Below are positions 1 to 5,450 of a DNA stretch of 5,450 nt, in pieces; position 1 is the stretch's first letter; every line of letters starts with the position of its first letter. The position numbers were made by a program, and so were the translations under genes. Location of the stretch: NCBI GenBank assembly GCA_034189035.1, contig JAXHVA010000195.1, positions 1 to 5,450 of the forward strand. Reading direction: 5' to 3'. Origin of the DNA: JAUXFK01 sp034189035 (GTDB taxonomy: Bacteria; Desulfobacterota; UBA8473). The notes beneath the pieces were generated by a model. It searched no databases and had not been told where the DNA came from. It worked only from the letters and a program-made list of their open reading frames with translations.

Positions 1-62
1 GGATTGGTTTTCCATGCAAAACTGGACCCCTCATGAGTCCACGGAACACGGAAAACCAATCC
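1..62. repeat. Perfect 13-bp inverted repeat with an internal stem
   Basis: Positions 1-13 (GGATTGGTTTTCC) are the exact reverse complement of 50-62 (GGAAAACCAATCC), leaving 36 bases between the arms. Inside is a second stem, TGGAC at 23-27 with GTCCA at 37-41, whose loop overlaps the palindrome CTCATGAG (30-37). A competing short hairpin is possible: GTTTT at 7-11 can also pair with AAAAC at 18-22, so the left arm has two mutually exclusive partners. No T-run follows either arm, so it does not look like a classical intrinsic terminator. The left arm starts at the first base of the window, so the repeat could extend further upstream. It could be a dispersed palindromic repeat, a structured RNA or leader element, or the processed 3' end of an upstream transcript. 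The pairing is certain; the role is unknown. Confidence 0.7.
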
Positions 63-188
63 TGCGGATCATCTTGACAAAATTAACGATTTGGCTCGAA
101 GGCCATAACTATTATCAAATGCTTACGTTTGATTAATTGGTGAATAAAAGGGAGACCTCGTTTTTTCAGGAAGGGGAGAATTTGAGGC
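63..188 (+). other. Non-coding leader upstream of the ATPase gene
   Basis: This stretch is AT-rich and holds no open frame of note. It contains a perfect -35-like TTGACA (74-79), but nothing resembling a -10 box lies 16-18 bases downstream. The best -10-like string, TATTAT (110-115), is about 30 bases away. A weak hairpin TGGC/GCCA lies at 92-105. A run of six T residues at 161-166 has no stable stem before it. The promoter of the downstream gene therefore could not be placed and may lie further upstream, use an alternative sigma factor, or be shared with a gene before the window. Confidence 0.4.
168..178 (+). promoter_or_regulatory. Strong Shine-Dalgarno sequence that fixes a GTG start
   Basis: AGGAAGGGGAG ends 10 bases before the GTG at 189. 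An in-frame TGA at 183-185 lies only two codons upstream of that GTG, so no earlier in-frame start is possible. This makes GTG 189 the most probable start of the ATPase despite the non-ATG codon. Confidence 0.7.
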
Positions 189-2141
189 GTGAAAAAGGAT
201 CTGGAGGATGGATCGACTGTTACAGGGGCTTATGATCGAGGAATAGGAGAAATTCTTGTTAGAGAGGGCCTGATCAGCAATTCCCAGTTAGAAGATGCCT
301 TTAGGATTCAAAATAGAATCGGCGACTATAAGCCGATTGGTCAAATATTGGTAGACAAGAAGGCGATTACACAAAGGCAGCTTAGTTTTCTCTTAGATCA
401 TTATCGAAAACGTCTTAAACTCGGTGATGTTTTATTACGGCTTGGCGCTATTTCCGATGAAGGTCTTGAGGCTGCTCTGGATTATCAAAAAGAGACAGGC
501 ATCCGTCTTGGAGAGGCGTTGATTGAGTTAAATTTACTTACTGAAAAGGATATGAAGCAGTCTCTATGCACCCAGCTCAATATCCCTTTCATAAATCTAG
601 ATAGCATCATTATTGATCAGAGCCTTGAGAGGTTAATCAACAGAAGATATGCGTTCAAGAATCAGATTGTCCCAATTGCAAAGATGGGAGAGAGCTTAAC
701 CATAGCTATGGATGACCCAACAGATTTGAGCTTAATTGAGGAACTTGAAGCAGCTACCGGGCTTACGATCAATGTTGTCACCTCAACGCGGGTGGCCATA
801 CAAGATGCATTTGCCAGGCTTTACGATGAAGTGGATCATACTAAGCAAGATATTGCCTTAGAACTCTTTGAGGAAGATATCGATGAACCTTTGCAGAACT
901 CGAAGTACATCGAATCCCAACAAGCTAGAAAAGCGGATATGATCGTCTCGGAAGTAATAAACACAGGAATAAAGAAATCAGCCTCTGATATCCACATAGA
1001 GGCCTTGGATCAACGAGTCACTATAAGGTTCAGGATCGATGGAGTCTTACATGACCTCAATTTGACGGGGCTCCAAGAAAGTATCAACAGGAATAGAAAG
1101 GAGATCATTTCACGTATAAAGATCCTTGCGAAATTAGATATTGCTGAAAGACGACGTCCTCAGGATGGAAGCTTTCGTGCATGCATAATCAAGGATGGAA
1201 AAGCAACCAAGGTGGACTTTCGCATATCAATTGTTCCGGGATATTATGGAGAAAATGCAGTTATTAGGATTTTAGATGCACGAAAAGCTCCCACATCAAT
1301 CGAACAACTCGGTTTTTCTCAAAGGATTAATGACAGTCTGTCCAGTTTAATGATGAGAAATGCAGGGATTATTCTTGCTACTGGACCGACAGGCTCAGGG
1401 AAAAGCACTACATTGTATGGTATGCTTATGACATTATATCGGCCAGGCATTAAGATTTTAACGGCCGAGGACCCTATCGAATATGTTTATGACGGCATTA
1501 CTCAATGCGAGGTCAATACAAGAATTGGAAATACATTTGCAAAATATATCCGGGCCTTCTTAAGGCAGGATCCAGAAGTGATTATGATTGGAGAGATCAG
1601 GGATTCAGAAACAGCGGAAATGGCTTTTAGGGCGGCTCAAACAGGACATATCGTTTTAAGCACTTTGCATACGAATGATGCAATAAGCTCAATTGTCCGT
1701 CTGCTAGACCTCAAGGTTGATCCCAGTCTGATTGGCTCATGTCTCATGGGGGTTATATCCCAACGACTGGTTCGACAGGTATGTTGGAAATGCAAGGCCG
1801 AGTATTTGCCCTCAAAAGAACTCTTGAAAGAGTTTTTCGATGATCCTCCAACTGATATCAAATGGCAAAAAGGGCAGAAGTGTTCGCACTGCAACCATAC
1901 AGGTTACAGTGGGCGTTTTGCAGTACTAGAATTATGGACGCCTAGCGATAGGGATATTTTACTCATTAACAAAGGGGCGAGCATTGATGAGCTTAGGGAA
2001 AGTTCCATTGAAAACACGTTGTTTATGTCGCAAGACGCAATAGAAAAGGTGCGAGAAGGAAAGACAAATCTTGAAGAGCTGATACGCACCCTCCCATACT
2101 CAAGTATCTATCAGTTTCGTCGTTTTATAGCCCGGTCGTAA
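189..2141 (+). CDS. GspE/PilB-family type II secretion / type IV pilus assembly ATPase
   Basis: A 650-residue hexameric-type secretion ATPase, expected at the cytoplasmic face of the inner membrane, where the family powers pseudopilus or pilus extension by ATP hydrolysis. Residues 19-120 carry four tandem copies of a G-x-x-L...I-(S/T) motif like those of MshEN/GSPII modules. Residues 125-213 look like the usual T2SSE N-terminal domain. Residues 248-370 match the N2 domain, ending before the ATPase core. The core has Walker A GPTGSGKST (399-407), the Asp box around AEDPIEY (426-432), Walker B with MIGEIRD (466-472, Glu469) and the His box TGHIVLSTLHTND (486-498). A tetracysteine zinc motif follows (Cys532/535 and Cys565/568). 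All signature motifs are intact, so an active enzyme is expected. The protein is longer than typical GspE (about 500) or PilB (about 570) because of the N-terminal repeats. No pilin, GspF/PilC or secretin gene is in view, so GspE versus PilB cannot be decided. It is convergent with the next gene. Confidence 0.93.
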   Translation: MKKDLEDGSTVTGAYDRGIGEILVREGLISNSQLEDAFRIQNRIGDYKPIGQILVDKKAITQRQLSFLLDHYRKRLKLGDVLLRLGAISDEGLEAALDYQKETGIRLGEALIELNLLTEKDMKQSLCTQLNIPFINLDSIIIDQSLERLINRRYAFKNQIVPIAKMGESLTIAMDDPTDLSLIEELEAATGLTINVVTSTRVAIQDAFARLYDEVDHTKQDIALELFEEDIDEPLQNSKYIESQQARKADMIVSEVINTGIKKSASDIHIEALDQRVTIRFRIDGVLHDLNLTGLQESINRNRKEIISRIKILAKLDIAERRRPQDGSFRACIIKDGKATKVDFRISIVPGYYGENAVIRILDARKAPTSIEQLGFSQRINDSLSSLMMRNAGIILATGPTGSGKSTTLYGMLMTLYRPGIKILTAEDPIEYVYDGITQCEVNTRIGNTFAKYIRAFLRQDPEVIMIGEIRDSETAEMAFRAAQTGHIVLSTLHTNDAISSIVRLLDLKVDPSLIGSCLMGVISQRLVRQVCWKCKAEYLPSKELLKEFFDDPPTDIKWQKGQKCSHCNHTGYSGRFAVLELWTPSDRDILLINKGASIDELRESSIENTLFMSQDAIEKVREGKTNLEELIRTLPYSSIYQFRRFIARS

Positions 2142-2170
2142 AGAGTTTTATATTGGAAAACGAGTTGATC

Positions 2171-3388
2171 CTATGAAGTAAAAACAACCGATGAGAAACT
2201 AACAGCGGATCTGGAAGCCTCTTCATGCCAGATCTGATAATCGAAAACCTTCCCCTTGCATTGGGGTAATACCTCGAGCATACAAGCCAGGGCAGCAAAC
2301 CCGCATACATTAAACTGATCCTTTGCTTTTATCGATTCTTCCCAAAACTGATCGGCGTCAATTTTCGAGAGAGACTCTAAGAGACTTTTGTCGTGAGTCT
2401 CAGATTGTTTTTCAAGATGAACGGCCGGCATTCTATGACCGAATTTTGGACCTATGTGAGAGAAGTCAACCCCTGCTATAAGGAGTGTCTCCGCATCAGT
2501 ATCTATGAGGATATTCGAGAGCTCTTGAAGGAAAGGACCTGCCATTTCCCGGTAAGAATCTCTATTGAAATCAGAGAGGTTCGATTGAATGAAACCGCAA
2601 AGTATTGGGATTATGGTAAAAGAATCCTTTTCAAGCAGATGTTGTAAAAAGATGATCTGAAACTCAATGGAGTGTTCGGATCGATGGATAAAATCATCGG
2701 CAGCAATGATATCTTCTCCAGCCTCTTGTAAGACGTGAATTAAGGTTGTCTCGCTCTTTACTCTTCCCAAAGGGGTTTCGAAATCCTTATCCGTTAAACT
2801 GAACAGATCATCTATCATTTGATGGCCCACACCAAGTAGAACCACCCTTGAAGGTCTTGTATATTGAAGCATTTGGTAAGCACTGGAATATACCTTGTGT
2901 CCAACAGACAGATCAATATGTGGACAGATCAATGCGATAGTCTTTCCTTCTGGTTTGGGTAATGCTGATTGGCTTGATATAATTTCATCCAACTTGCTTT
3001 TCAATAATGTGGGGTCTTTCGGATAGGCAGTGCCGCAATGAGAACATGGCCTTGTCTTCTTTGAAGAGAATTCAAAGACCAGTTTGTCTCTGGCTATCCT
3101 GAACCTCTCGGAATTCAGTAAGAATGACTCGTCGAGTTCATGAAGAAGACTCCTTACTTCGTCTTCTCCTACCAGCATACCACCCCTTTGTCTTATCAGC
3201 TCTAACTGAAGGTCTCTCATAGTGTTACTGCCATCTAAAAGGGTCATGATTTGATAGAGTGGAAGACTTATTGCTTTTCCCTCTTGAACCAGCCCAAGCT
3301 TGTCATTAATGAGGATGAAGCGCTGGCCATTGTGGTCAATAGGGAAAAATTCCAAGTCCTTTCTAATGCTGTAAACTGTATCATCCAT
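2171..3388 (-). CDS. Memo-family protein (AmmeMemoRadiSam system protein B) with N-terminal PqqD-like domain
   Basis: A 405-residue cytoplasmic protein with no signal peptide or membrane segment. Residues from about 112 to the end match the Memo family (human MEMO1, AmmeMemoRadiSam protein B), which has a dioxygenase-like fold whose bacterial reaction is not established. Recognisable landmarks are CPHID (His157), LLGVGH (His189), SEHSIEFQ (His239), AGVDFSHIG (Asp308, His311) and NVCGFAA (Cys362). By position, His157, His189, His311 and Cys362 correspond to the conserved His/His/His/Cys pocket of MEMO1, so the pocket is complete. Residues about 20-105 form a separate domain resembling PqqD-like or winged-helix modules (pattern LLDGSNTMRDLQLEL). 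The family's usual N-terminal ASHAG motif is here CSHCG (Cys115, Cys118). No AMMECR1 or radical SAM gene is adjacent. ATG 3388 is the only reasonable start; no Shine-Dalgarno sequence precedes it, but a good promoter lies about 60 bases upstream. Confidence 0.9.
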   Translation of the reverse strand: MDDTVYSIRKDLEFFPIDHNGQRFILINDKLGLVQEGKAISLPLYQIMTLLDGSNTMRDLQLELIRQRGGMLVGEDEVRSLLHELDESFLLNSERFRIARDKLVFEFSSKKTRPCSHCGTAYPKDPTLLKSKLDEIISSQSALPKPEGKTIALICPHIDLSVGHKVYSSAYQMLQYTRPSRVVLLGVGHQMIDDLFSLTDKDFETPLGRVKSETTLIHVLQEAGEDIIAADDFIHRSEHSIEFQIIFLQHLLEKDSFTIIPILCGFIQSNLSDFNRDSYREMAGPFLQELSNILIDTDAETLLIAGVDFSHIGPKFGHRMPAVHLEKQSETHDKSLLESLSKIDADQFWEESIKAKDQFNVCGFAALACMLEVLPQCKGKVFDYQIWHEEASRSAVSFSSVVFTS

Positions 3389-3446
3389 AGTAAGTAGTCA
3401 GATAATCTGTTTTAAAAATTTTTTTAATAAAATGAAAGGTAAAATG

Positions 3447-3475
3447 ATTATAGGAAATGGATTTTGAAGAGTCAA
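3447..3475 (-). promoter_or_regulatory. Sigma-70-type promoter for the Memo-family gene
   Basis: On the minus strand a -35 box TTGACT (plus-strand 3470-3475) is followed after exactly 17 bases by a perfect -10 box TATAAT (plus-strand 3447-3452). Transcription would start near 3440, giving a leader of about 52 bases. That leader is very AT-rich (3411-3432) and has no Shine-Dalgarno sequence before ATG 3388. Hexamers and spacing are seen directly; activity is inferred. Confidence 0.65.
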
Positions 3476-3508
3476 GAAGATTTATCATGCCTCGTTTCTC
3501 CTTGACTC
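3469..3508. promoter_or_regulatory. Inverted repeat spanning both divergent -35 boxes; candidate operator
   Basis: GAGTCAAGAAGA at 3469-3480 pairs with TCTCCTTGACTC at 3497-3508 with 11 of 12 positions complementary, including an uninterrupted outer 8-bp block, around a 16-base centre. Each arm contains the TTGACT -35 hexamer of one of two divergent promoters. Two equivalent -35 boxes would by themselves produce a 6-bp match; the extra pairs (GA-TC outside, AGA-TCT inside) go beyond this. No T-run follows on either strand, which argues against a terminator. It could be the site of a dimeric regulator controlling both directions, or a coincidence of symmetric promoters. Confidence 0.45.
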
Positions 3509-3531
3509 AAGATAGCCCTGGATGATATATT
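3502..3531 (+). promoter_or_regulatory. Sigma-70-type extended -10 promoter for ispG-proS
   Basis: A -35 box TTGACT (3502-3507) is separated by 18 bases from a -10 box TATATT (3526-3531). The -10 box is preceded by TG one base upstream (3523-3524), forming an extended -10 element. The start would fall near 3538, leaving a leader of about 52 bases before the ispG ATG. Two further TATAAT strings at 3566-3571 and 3581-3586 lack matching -35 boxes and lie too close to the gene to be the main promoter. Confidence 0.6.
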
Positions 3532-3560
3532 ATAGATATTAAGAGGATTTACGGCGTTTT

Positions 3561-3593
3561 ATGACTATAATTTTTCGCTATATAATCTCATGA
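3561..3593 (+). CDS. Possible 10-codon leader peptide overlapping the ispG start
   Basis: An ATG at 3561 opens a 10-codon frame reading MTIIFRYIIS. Its TGA stop (3591-3593) overlaps the ispG ATG (3590-3592) as ATGA, the arrangement typical of translational coupling. A purine-rich AAGAGG (3541-3546) lies upstream, but 14 bases from the ATG, longer than the usual Shine-Dalgarno spacing. The peptide is hydrophobic and does not show a repeated-codon attenuator pattern. The idea gains weight because ispG itself has no ribosome binding site. The frame is short enough to arise by chance, so this is a tentative call. Confidence 0.25.
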   Translation: MTIIFRYIIS

Positions 3594-4672
3594 AACGAAA
3601 GGTTACAAGACAAATCTCTGTGGGTAATGTCAAAATTGGAGGGGGAGCTCCAATCTCGGTTCAATCGATGACAAACACGGACACAAGAGATCCCCAGTCT
3701 ACAATATCGCAAATCAAGAGATTGGAATTGCTGGGGTGTGAGATTGTAAGGGCAGCAGTTCCAGACATGGAGGCTGCTAAGAGGTTGGGTGAGATTAAAA
3801 GGGGGATCAGTATCCCTCTTGTAGCAGATATCCAATTCGATTATAGATTGGCCATTCAGGCTATCGGAGAAGGTGTTGATGGTTTGAGGATCAATCCCGG
3901 TAACATTGGCGGCAAGAAAAAGATAAAGTCAGTAATAGAGGCTGCCAAAGAGAGAAGAATACCGATACGAATAGGAGTCAATTCCGGCTCCATAGAGAAA
4001 AAGCTCTTAGCCAAGCATGGCCATCCAAGCCCTGTTGCCATGGTGGAAAGTGCCCTCAATCATGTCGACATCCTTGAGTCCATGAAGTTCCACGACATCA
4101 AGCTTTCAATAAAGGCTTCCAATGTCTTGGATACAATAGAGGCGTACAGGTTAATGTCCAAGAAGATCGACTATCCCCTTCATGTAGGTATTACAGAGGC
4201 AGGCACATCTTTTTCTGGAATGATAAAGTCATCTATAGGTATCGGCATCATCCTGAATGAGGGGATAGGAGATACTATCCGAGTTTCATTAACCGCAGAC
4301 CCTGCACAGGAAGTCCGGGCCGGGTATGAGATACTCAAGGCCCTCGGACTCCGTGAGAGGGGTATAAACATCATCTCATGTCCAACATGCGGTAGATGTG
4401 AGATCGATCTGATCAATTTGGCCAATGATATAGAAAGGAGACTCACCAATATTTCTACTCCTTTGAATATAGCCATTATGGGTTGTGTAGTCAATGGGCC
4501 TGGTGAGGCAAAAGAGGCCGATATCGGGATTGCCGGTGGGAAGGGGTTTGGGGTTTTGTTTCAAAAGGGGGAGGTGGTTGGAAAGGTAAAGGAGAGAGAG
4601 CTTGCAGATGTATTTGTAAGAGAAGTTGAGGAAATGGCTCGTGATATTAGGCATTTAACGGTTGTAGACTGA
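3590..4672 (+). CDS. ispG: 4-hydroxy-3-methylbut-2-enyl diphosphate synthase (IspG/GcpE)
   Basis: A 360-residue cytosolic iron-sulfur enzyme (EC 1.17.7.3/1.17.7.1) that reductively opens the ring of 2-C-methyl-D-erythritol 2,4-cyclodiphosphate to HMBPP, the penultimate step of the MEP route to isoprenoids. The N-terminal TIM-barrel part shows the family strings ISVQSMTNTDT (22-32), PLVADIQFDY (76-85) and LRINPGNIG (99-107). The C-terminal cluster domain has SCPTCGRCEID (263-273) and GCVVNGPGEA (298-307). By comparison with E. coli IspG, Cys264, Cys267, Cys299 and Glu306 are the [4Fe-4S] ligands, and all are present. The length fits the short bacterial form without the plant-type insertion (E. 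coli has 372). ATG 3590 is chosen because the frame is closed upstream (TAG at 3533-3535) and holds no other start codon, and because the family motifs begin directly after it. No Shine-Dalgarno sequence precedes it. It is followed after 17 bases by proS, probably on the same transcript. Confidence 0.97.
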   Translation: MKRKVTRQISVGNVKIGGGAPISVQSMTNTDTRDPQSTISQIKRLELLGCEIVRAAVPDMEAAKRLGEIKRGISIPLVADIQFDYRLAIQAIGEGVDGLRINPGNIGGKKKIKSVIEAAKERRIPIRIGVNSGSIEKKLLAKHGHPSPVAMVESALNHVDILESMKFHDIKLSIKASNVLDTIEAYRLMSKKIDYPLHVGITEAGTSFSGMIKSSIGIGIILNEGIGDTIRVSLTADPAQEVRAGYEILKALGLRERGINIISCPTCGRCEIDLINLANDIERRLTNISTPLNIAIMGCVVNGPGEAKEADIGIAGGKGFGVLFQKGEVVGKVKERELADVFVREVEEMARDIRHLTVVD

Positions 4673-4676
4673 TATT

Positions 4677-4686
4677 GAGGAAGAGG
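4677..4686 (+). promoter_or_regulatory. Shine-Dalgarno sequence of proS
   Basis: GAGGAAGAGG fills most of the 17-base gap between the ispG stop and the proS ATG at 4690. It offers two overlapping GAGG cores, 9 and 3 bases from the start. This contrasts with ispG, which has no such site, and shows that proS has its own ribosome entry. No promoter or terminator is visible in the gap. Confidence 0.75.
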
Positions 4687-4689
4687 ACT

Positions 4690-5450
4690 ATGCGTTATTC
4701 GAAGATGTTACTTCCAACACTCAAGGAGGATCCGGCAGAGGCTGAAATTGTTAGCCATAAACTGATGCTCCGCTCTGGCATGATCAGAAAACTGGCAACA
4801 GGAATTTACTCTTATCTGCCCCTTGCCCAAAGAGTGTTCAATAAGGTAGAACAGATTATTCGAGAAGAGATGGAAAGGGCAGGTGCTCAGGAGGTGACTC
4901 TGCCCGGTGTTCAGCCTTCAGATATTTGGAGACAGAGCGGCAGATGGGAGATGTATGGAAAGGAGCTTTTGAGGTTCAAAGACAGGCATGATCGTGATTT
5001 TTGCCTCGGACCTACCCATGAAGAGGTTGTTACTGATTTGATTCAAAGGGAGATACGATCCTATCGCCAGCTTCCATTGAACCTGTTCCAGATTCAAACA
5101 AAGTTTCGTGATGAGATTCGACCTCGATTCGGCCTGATGAGGTGCAGAGAGTTCGTCATGAAGGATGCGTACAGCTTCGATGTAGATGAAGATACTGCAC
5201 AAGAGAGTTATAATCAAATGTTTGATGCTTACATGAGGATTTTTGAGCGATGTGGACTCGATTTTAGAGCTGTGGAAGCCGACACAGGGACAATAGGCGG
5301 CAGTTTTTCCCATGAGTTTATGGTACTTGCAGATTCTGGGGAAGATGCAATCGTGAATTGTGATTTCTGCAATTATGCTGCAAATATCGAAAAGGCAGAG
5401 GTAAAGCCGTCGGATACGGGTATGAATCAGGAAAGCATATCCGATATGAA
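4690..5450 (+). CDS. proS: Prolyl-tRNA synthetase, bacterial type (partial, 3' end outside window)
   Basis: The first 253 codons of a class II aminoacyl-tRNA synthetase that charges tRNA-Pro with proline in the cytosol (EC 6.1.1.15). The start MRYSKMLLPTLKEDPAEAEI is the standard bacterial ProRS N-terminus. Motif 1 covers about residues 44-76 (ending VTLPGVQP). The proline-binding TxE loop is GPTHEE (107-112). Motif 2 runs from about 136 to 162 with FRDEIRPR (139-146) and EFVMKDAYSF (154-163). From about residue 224 the sequence CDFCNYAAN marks entry into the INS editing domain, which removes mischarged alanine in bacterial-type enzymes. The usual length is about 570 residues, so motif 3 and the anticodon-binding domain lie beyond the window. 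The reading frame is open to the last base with no frameshift. It probably shares the ispG transcript; this pairing occurs in Deltaproteobacteria, often near dxr and rseP, which are not present here. Confidence 0.96.
   Translation, partial: MRYSKMLLPTLKEDPAEAEIVSHKLMLRSGMIRKLATGIYSYLPLAQRVFNKVEQIIREEMERAGAQEVTLPGVQPSDIWRQSGRWEMYGKELLRFKDRHDRDFCLGPTHEEVVTDLIQREIRSYRQLPLNLFQIQTKFRDEIRPRFGLMRCREFVMKDAYSFDVDEDTAQESYNQMFDAYMRIFERCGLDFRAVEADTGTIGGSFSHEFMVLADSGEDAIVNCDFCNYAANIEKAEVKPSDTGMNQESISDM

Noticed and set aside
29..57. Hammerhead-ribozyme-like string CTCATGAGTCC followed later by GGAAAAC
   Set aside because: The core needs CTGATGA; the essential G is a C here. Stem II cannot form with the required partner next to GAAA, and no stem I fits between the putative cleavage site and the core.
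74..115. Promoter from perfect TTGACA (74-79) with TATTAT (110-115)
   Set aside because: The spacing is about 30 bases instead of 16-18, and no acceptable -10 box lies at the right distance.
2145..2161. Bidirectional terminator between the convergent genes (GTTTT/AAAAC hairpin)
   Set aside because: Only five mostly A-T pairs around a 7-base loop, with no T-run after either arm; too weak to call.
2208..2234. 7-bp inverted repeat GATCTGG/CCAGATC as a terminator for the ATPase gene
   Set aside because: It lies inside the C-terminal coding part of the Memo-family gene and has no downstream T-run; chance pairing is the simpler reading.
2393..2647. 84-codon plus-strand open frame inside the Memo-family gene
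   Set aside because: It is antisense to a well-supported gene, has no recognisable family features, and shows no convincing ribosome binding site.
3566..3586. Two TATAAT strings just before ispG as alternative promoters
   Set aside because: Neither has a -35 box at 16-18 bases nor an extended TG; the second would start transcription inside the ispG coding sequence.
4180..4654. Overlapping minus-strand frames of 104 and 92 codons opposite ispG
   Set aside because: Both are antisense to the conserved ispG cluster domain and show no protein family features.
4918..5313. 131-codon minus-strand open frame opposite proS
   Set aside because: The plus strand encodes an unmistakable prolyl-tRNA synthetase through this whole stretch; the antisense frame is a shadow.

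Overview
The window reads as ordinary chromosomal sequence of a mesophilic Gram-negative-type bacterium of moderate GC content (roughly low-to-mid 40s percent by eye). The combination of an ispG-proS pair, a long-form AmmeMemoRadiSam protein B (Memo family) and a type II secretion/type IV pilus-class ATPase with an extended N-terminus suggests a deltaproteobacterial lineage (Desulfobacterota in the broad sense). That placement is inferred from gene content and is not proven. No phage genes, insertion sequence, CRISPR array, tRNA or rRNA was seen.

Layout. Positions 1-62 hold a perfect 13-bp inverted repeat enclosing a shorter internal stem. Positions 63-188 are non-coding leader. A GspE/PilB-class ATPase gene starts at a GTG (189-2141, +) behind a strong Shine-Dalgarno sequence. 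It is convergent, with a 29-bp gap, to a minus-strand gene (2171-3388) for a Memo-family protein that carries an N-terminal PqqD-like/winged-helix-type domain. A 201-bp divergent intergenic region (3389-3589) separates this from ispG (3590-4672, +), the [4Fe-4S] enzyme of the penultimate step of the MEP isoprenoid pathway. After 17 bp comes proS (4690 onward, +), a bacterial-type prolyl-tRNA synthetase cut off by the window end.

The most distinctive part is the divergent control region. Each direction has a good sigma-70-type promoter, and both -35 hexamers (TTGACT) lie inside the two arms of an 11/12-matched inverted repeat. The predicted transcription starts and both start codons are nearly equidistant from its centre. 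Neither divergent gene has an obvious Shine-Dalgarno sequence. The ispG leader contains a possible 10-codon reading frame whose stop overlaps the ispG start (ATGA), which could supply ribosomes by translational coupling.

How the genes relate: ispG and proS look like one transcription unit joining isoprenoid precursor synthesis to a translation enzyme, a housekeeping pairing. The ATPase gene has no pilus or secretion partners in view, and the Memo-family gene has no AMMECR1 or radical SAM partner in view. No complete new multi-gene system is visible. The points worth following up are the symmetric divergent promoter, the possible leader peptide, the Memo domain fusion with its unusual cysteines, the repeat-rich N-terminus of the ATPase, and the hairpin at the left edge.
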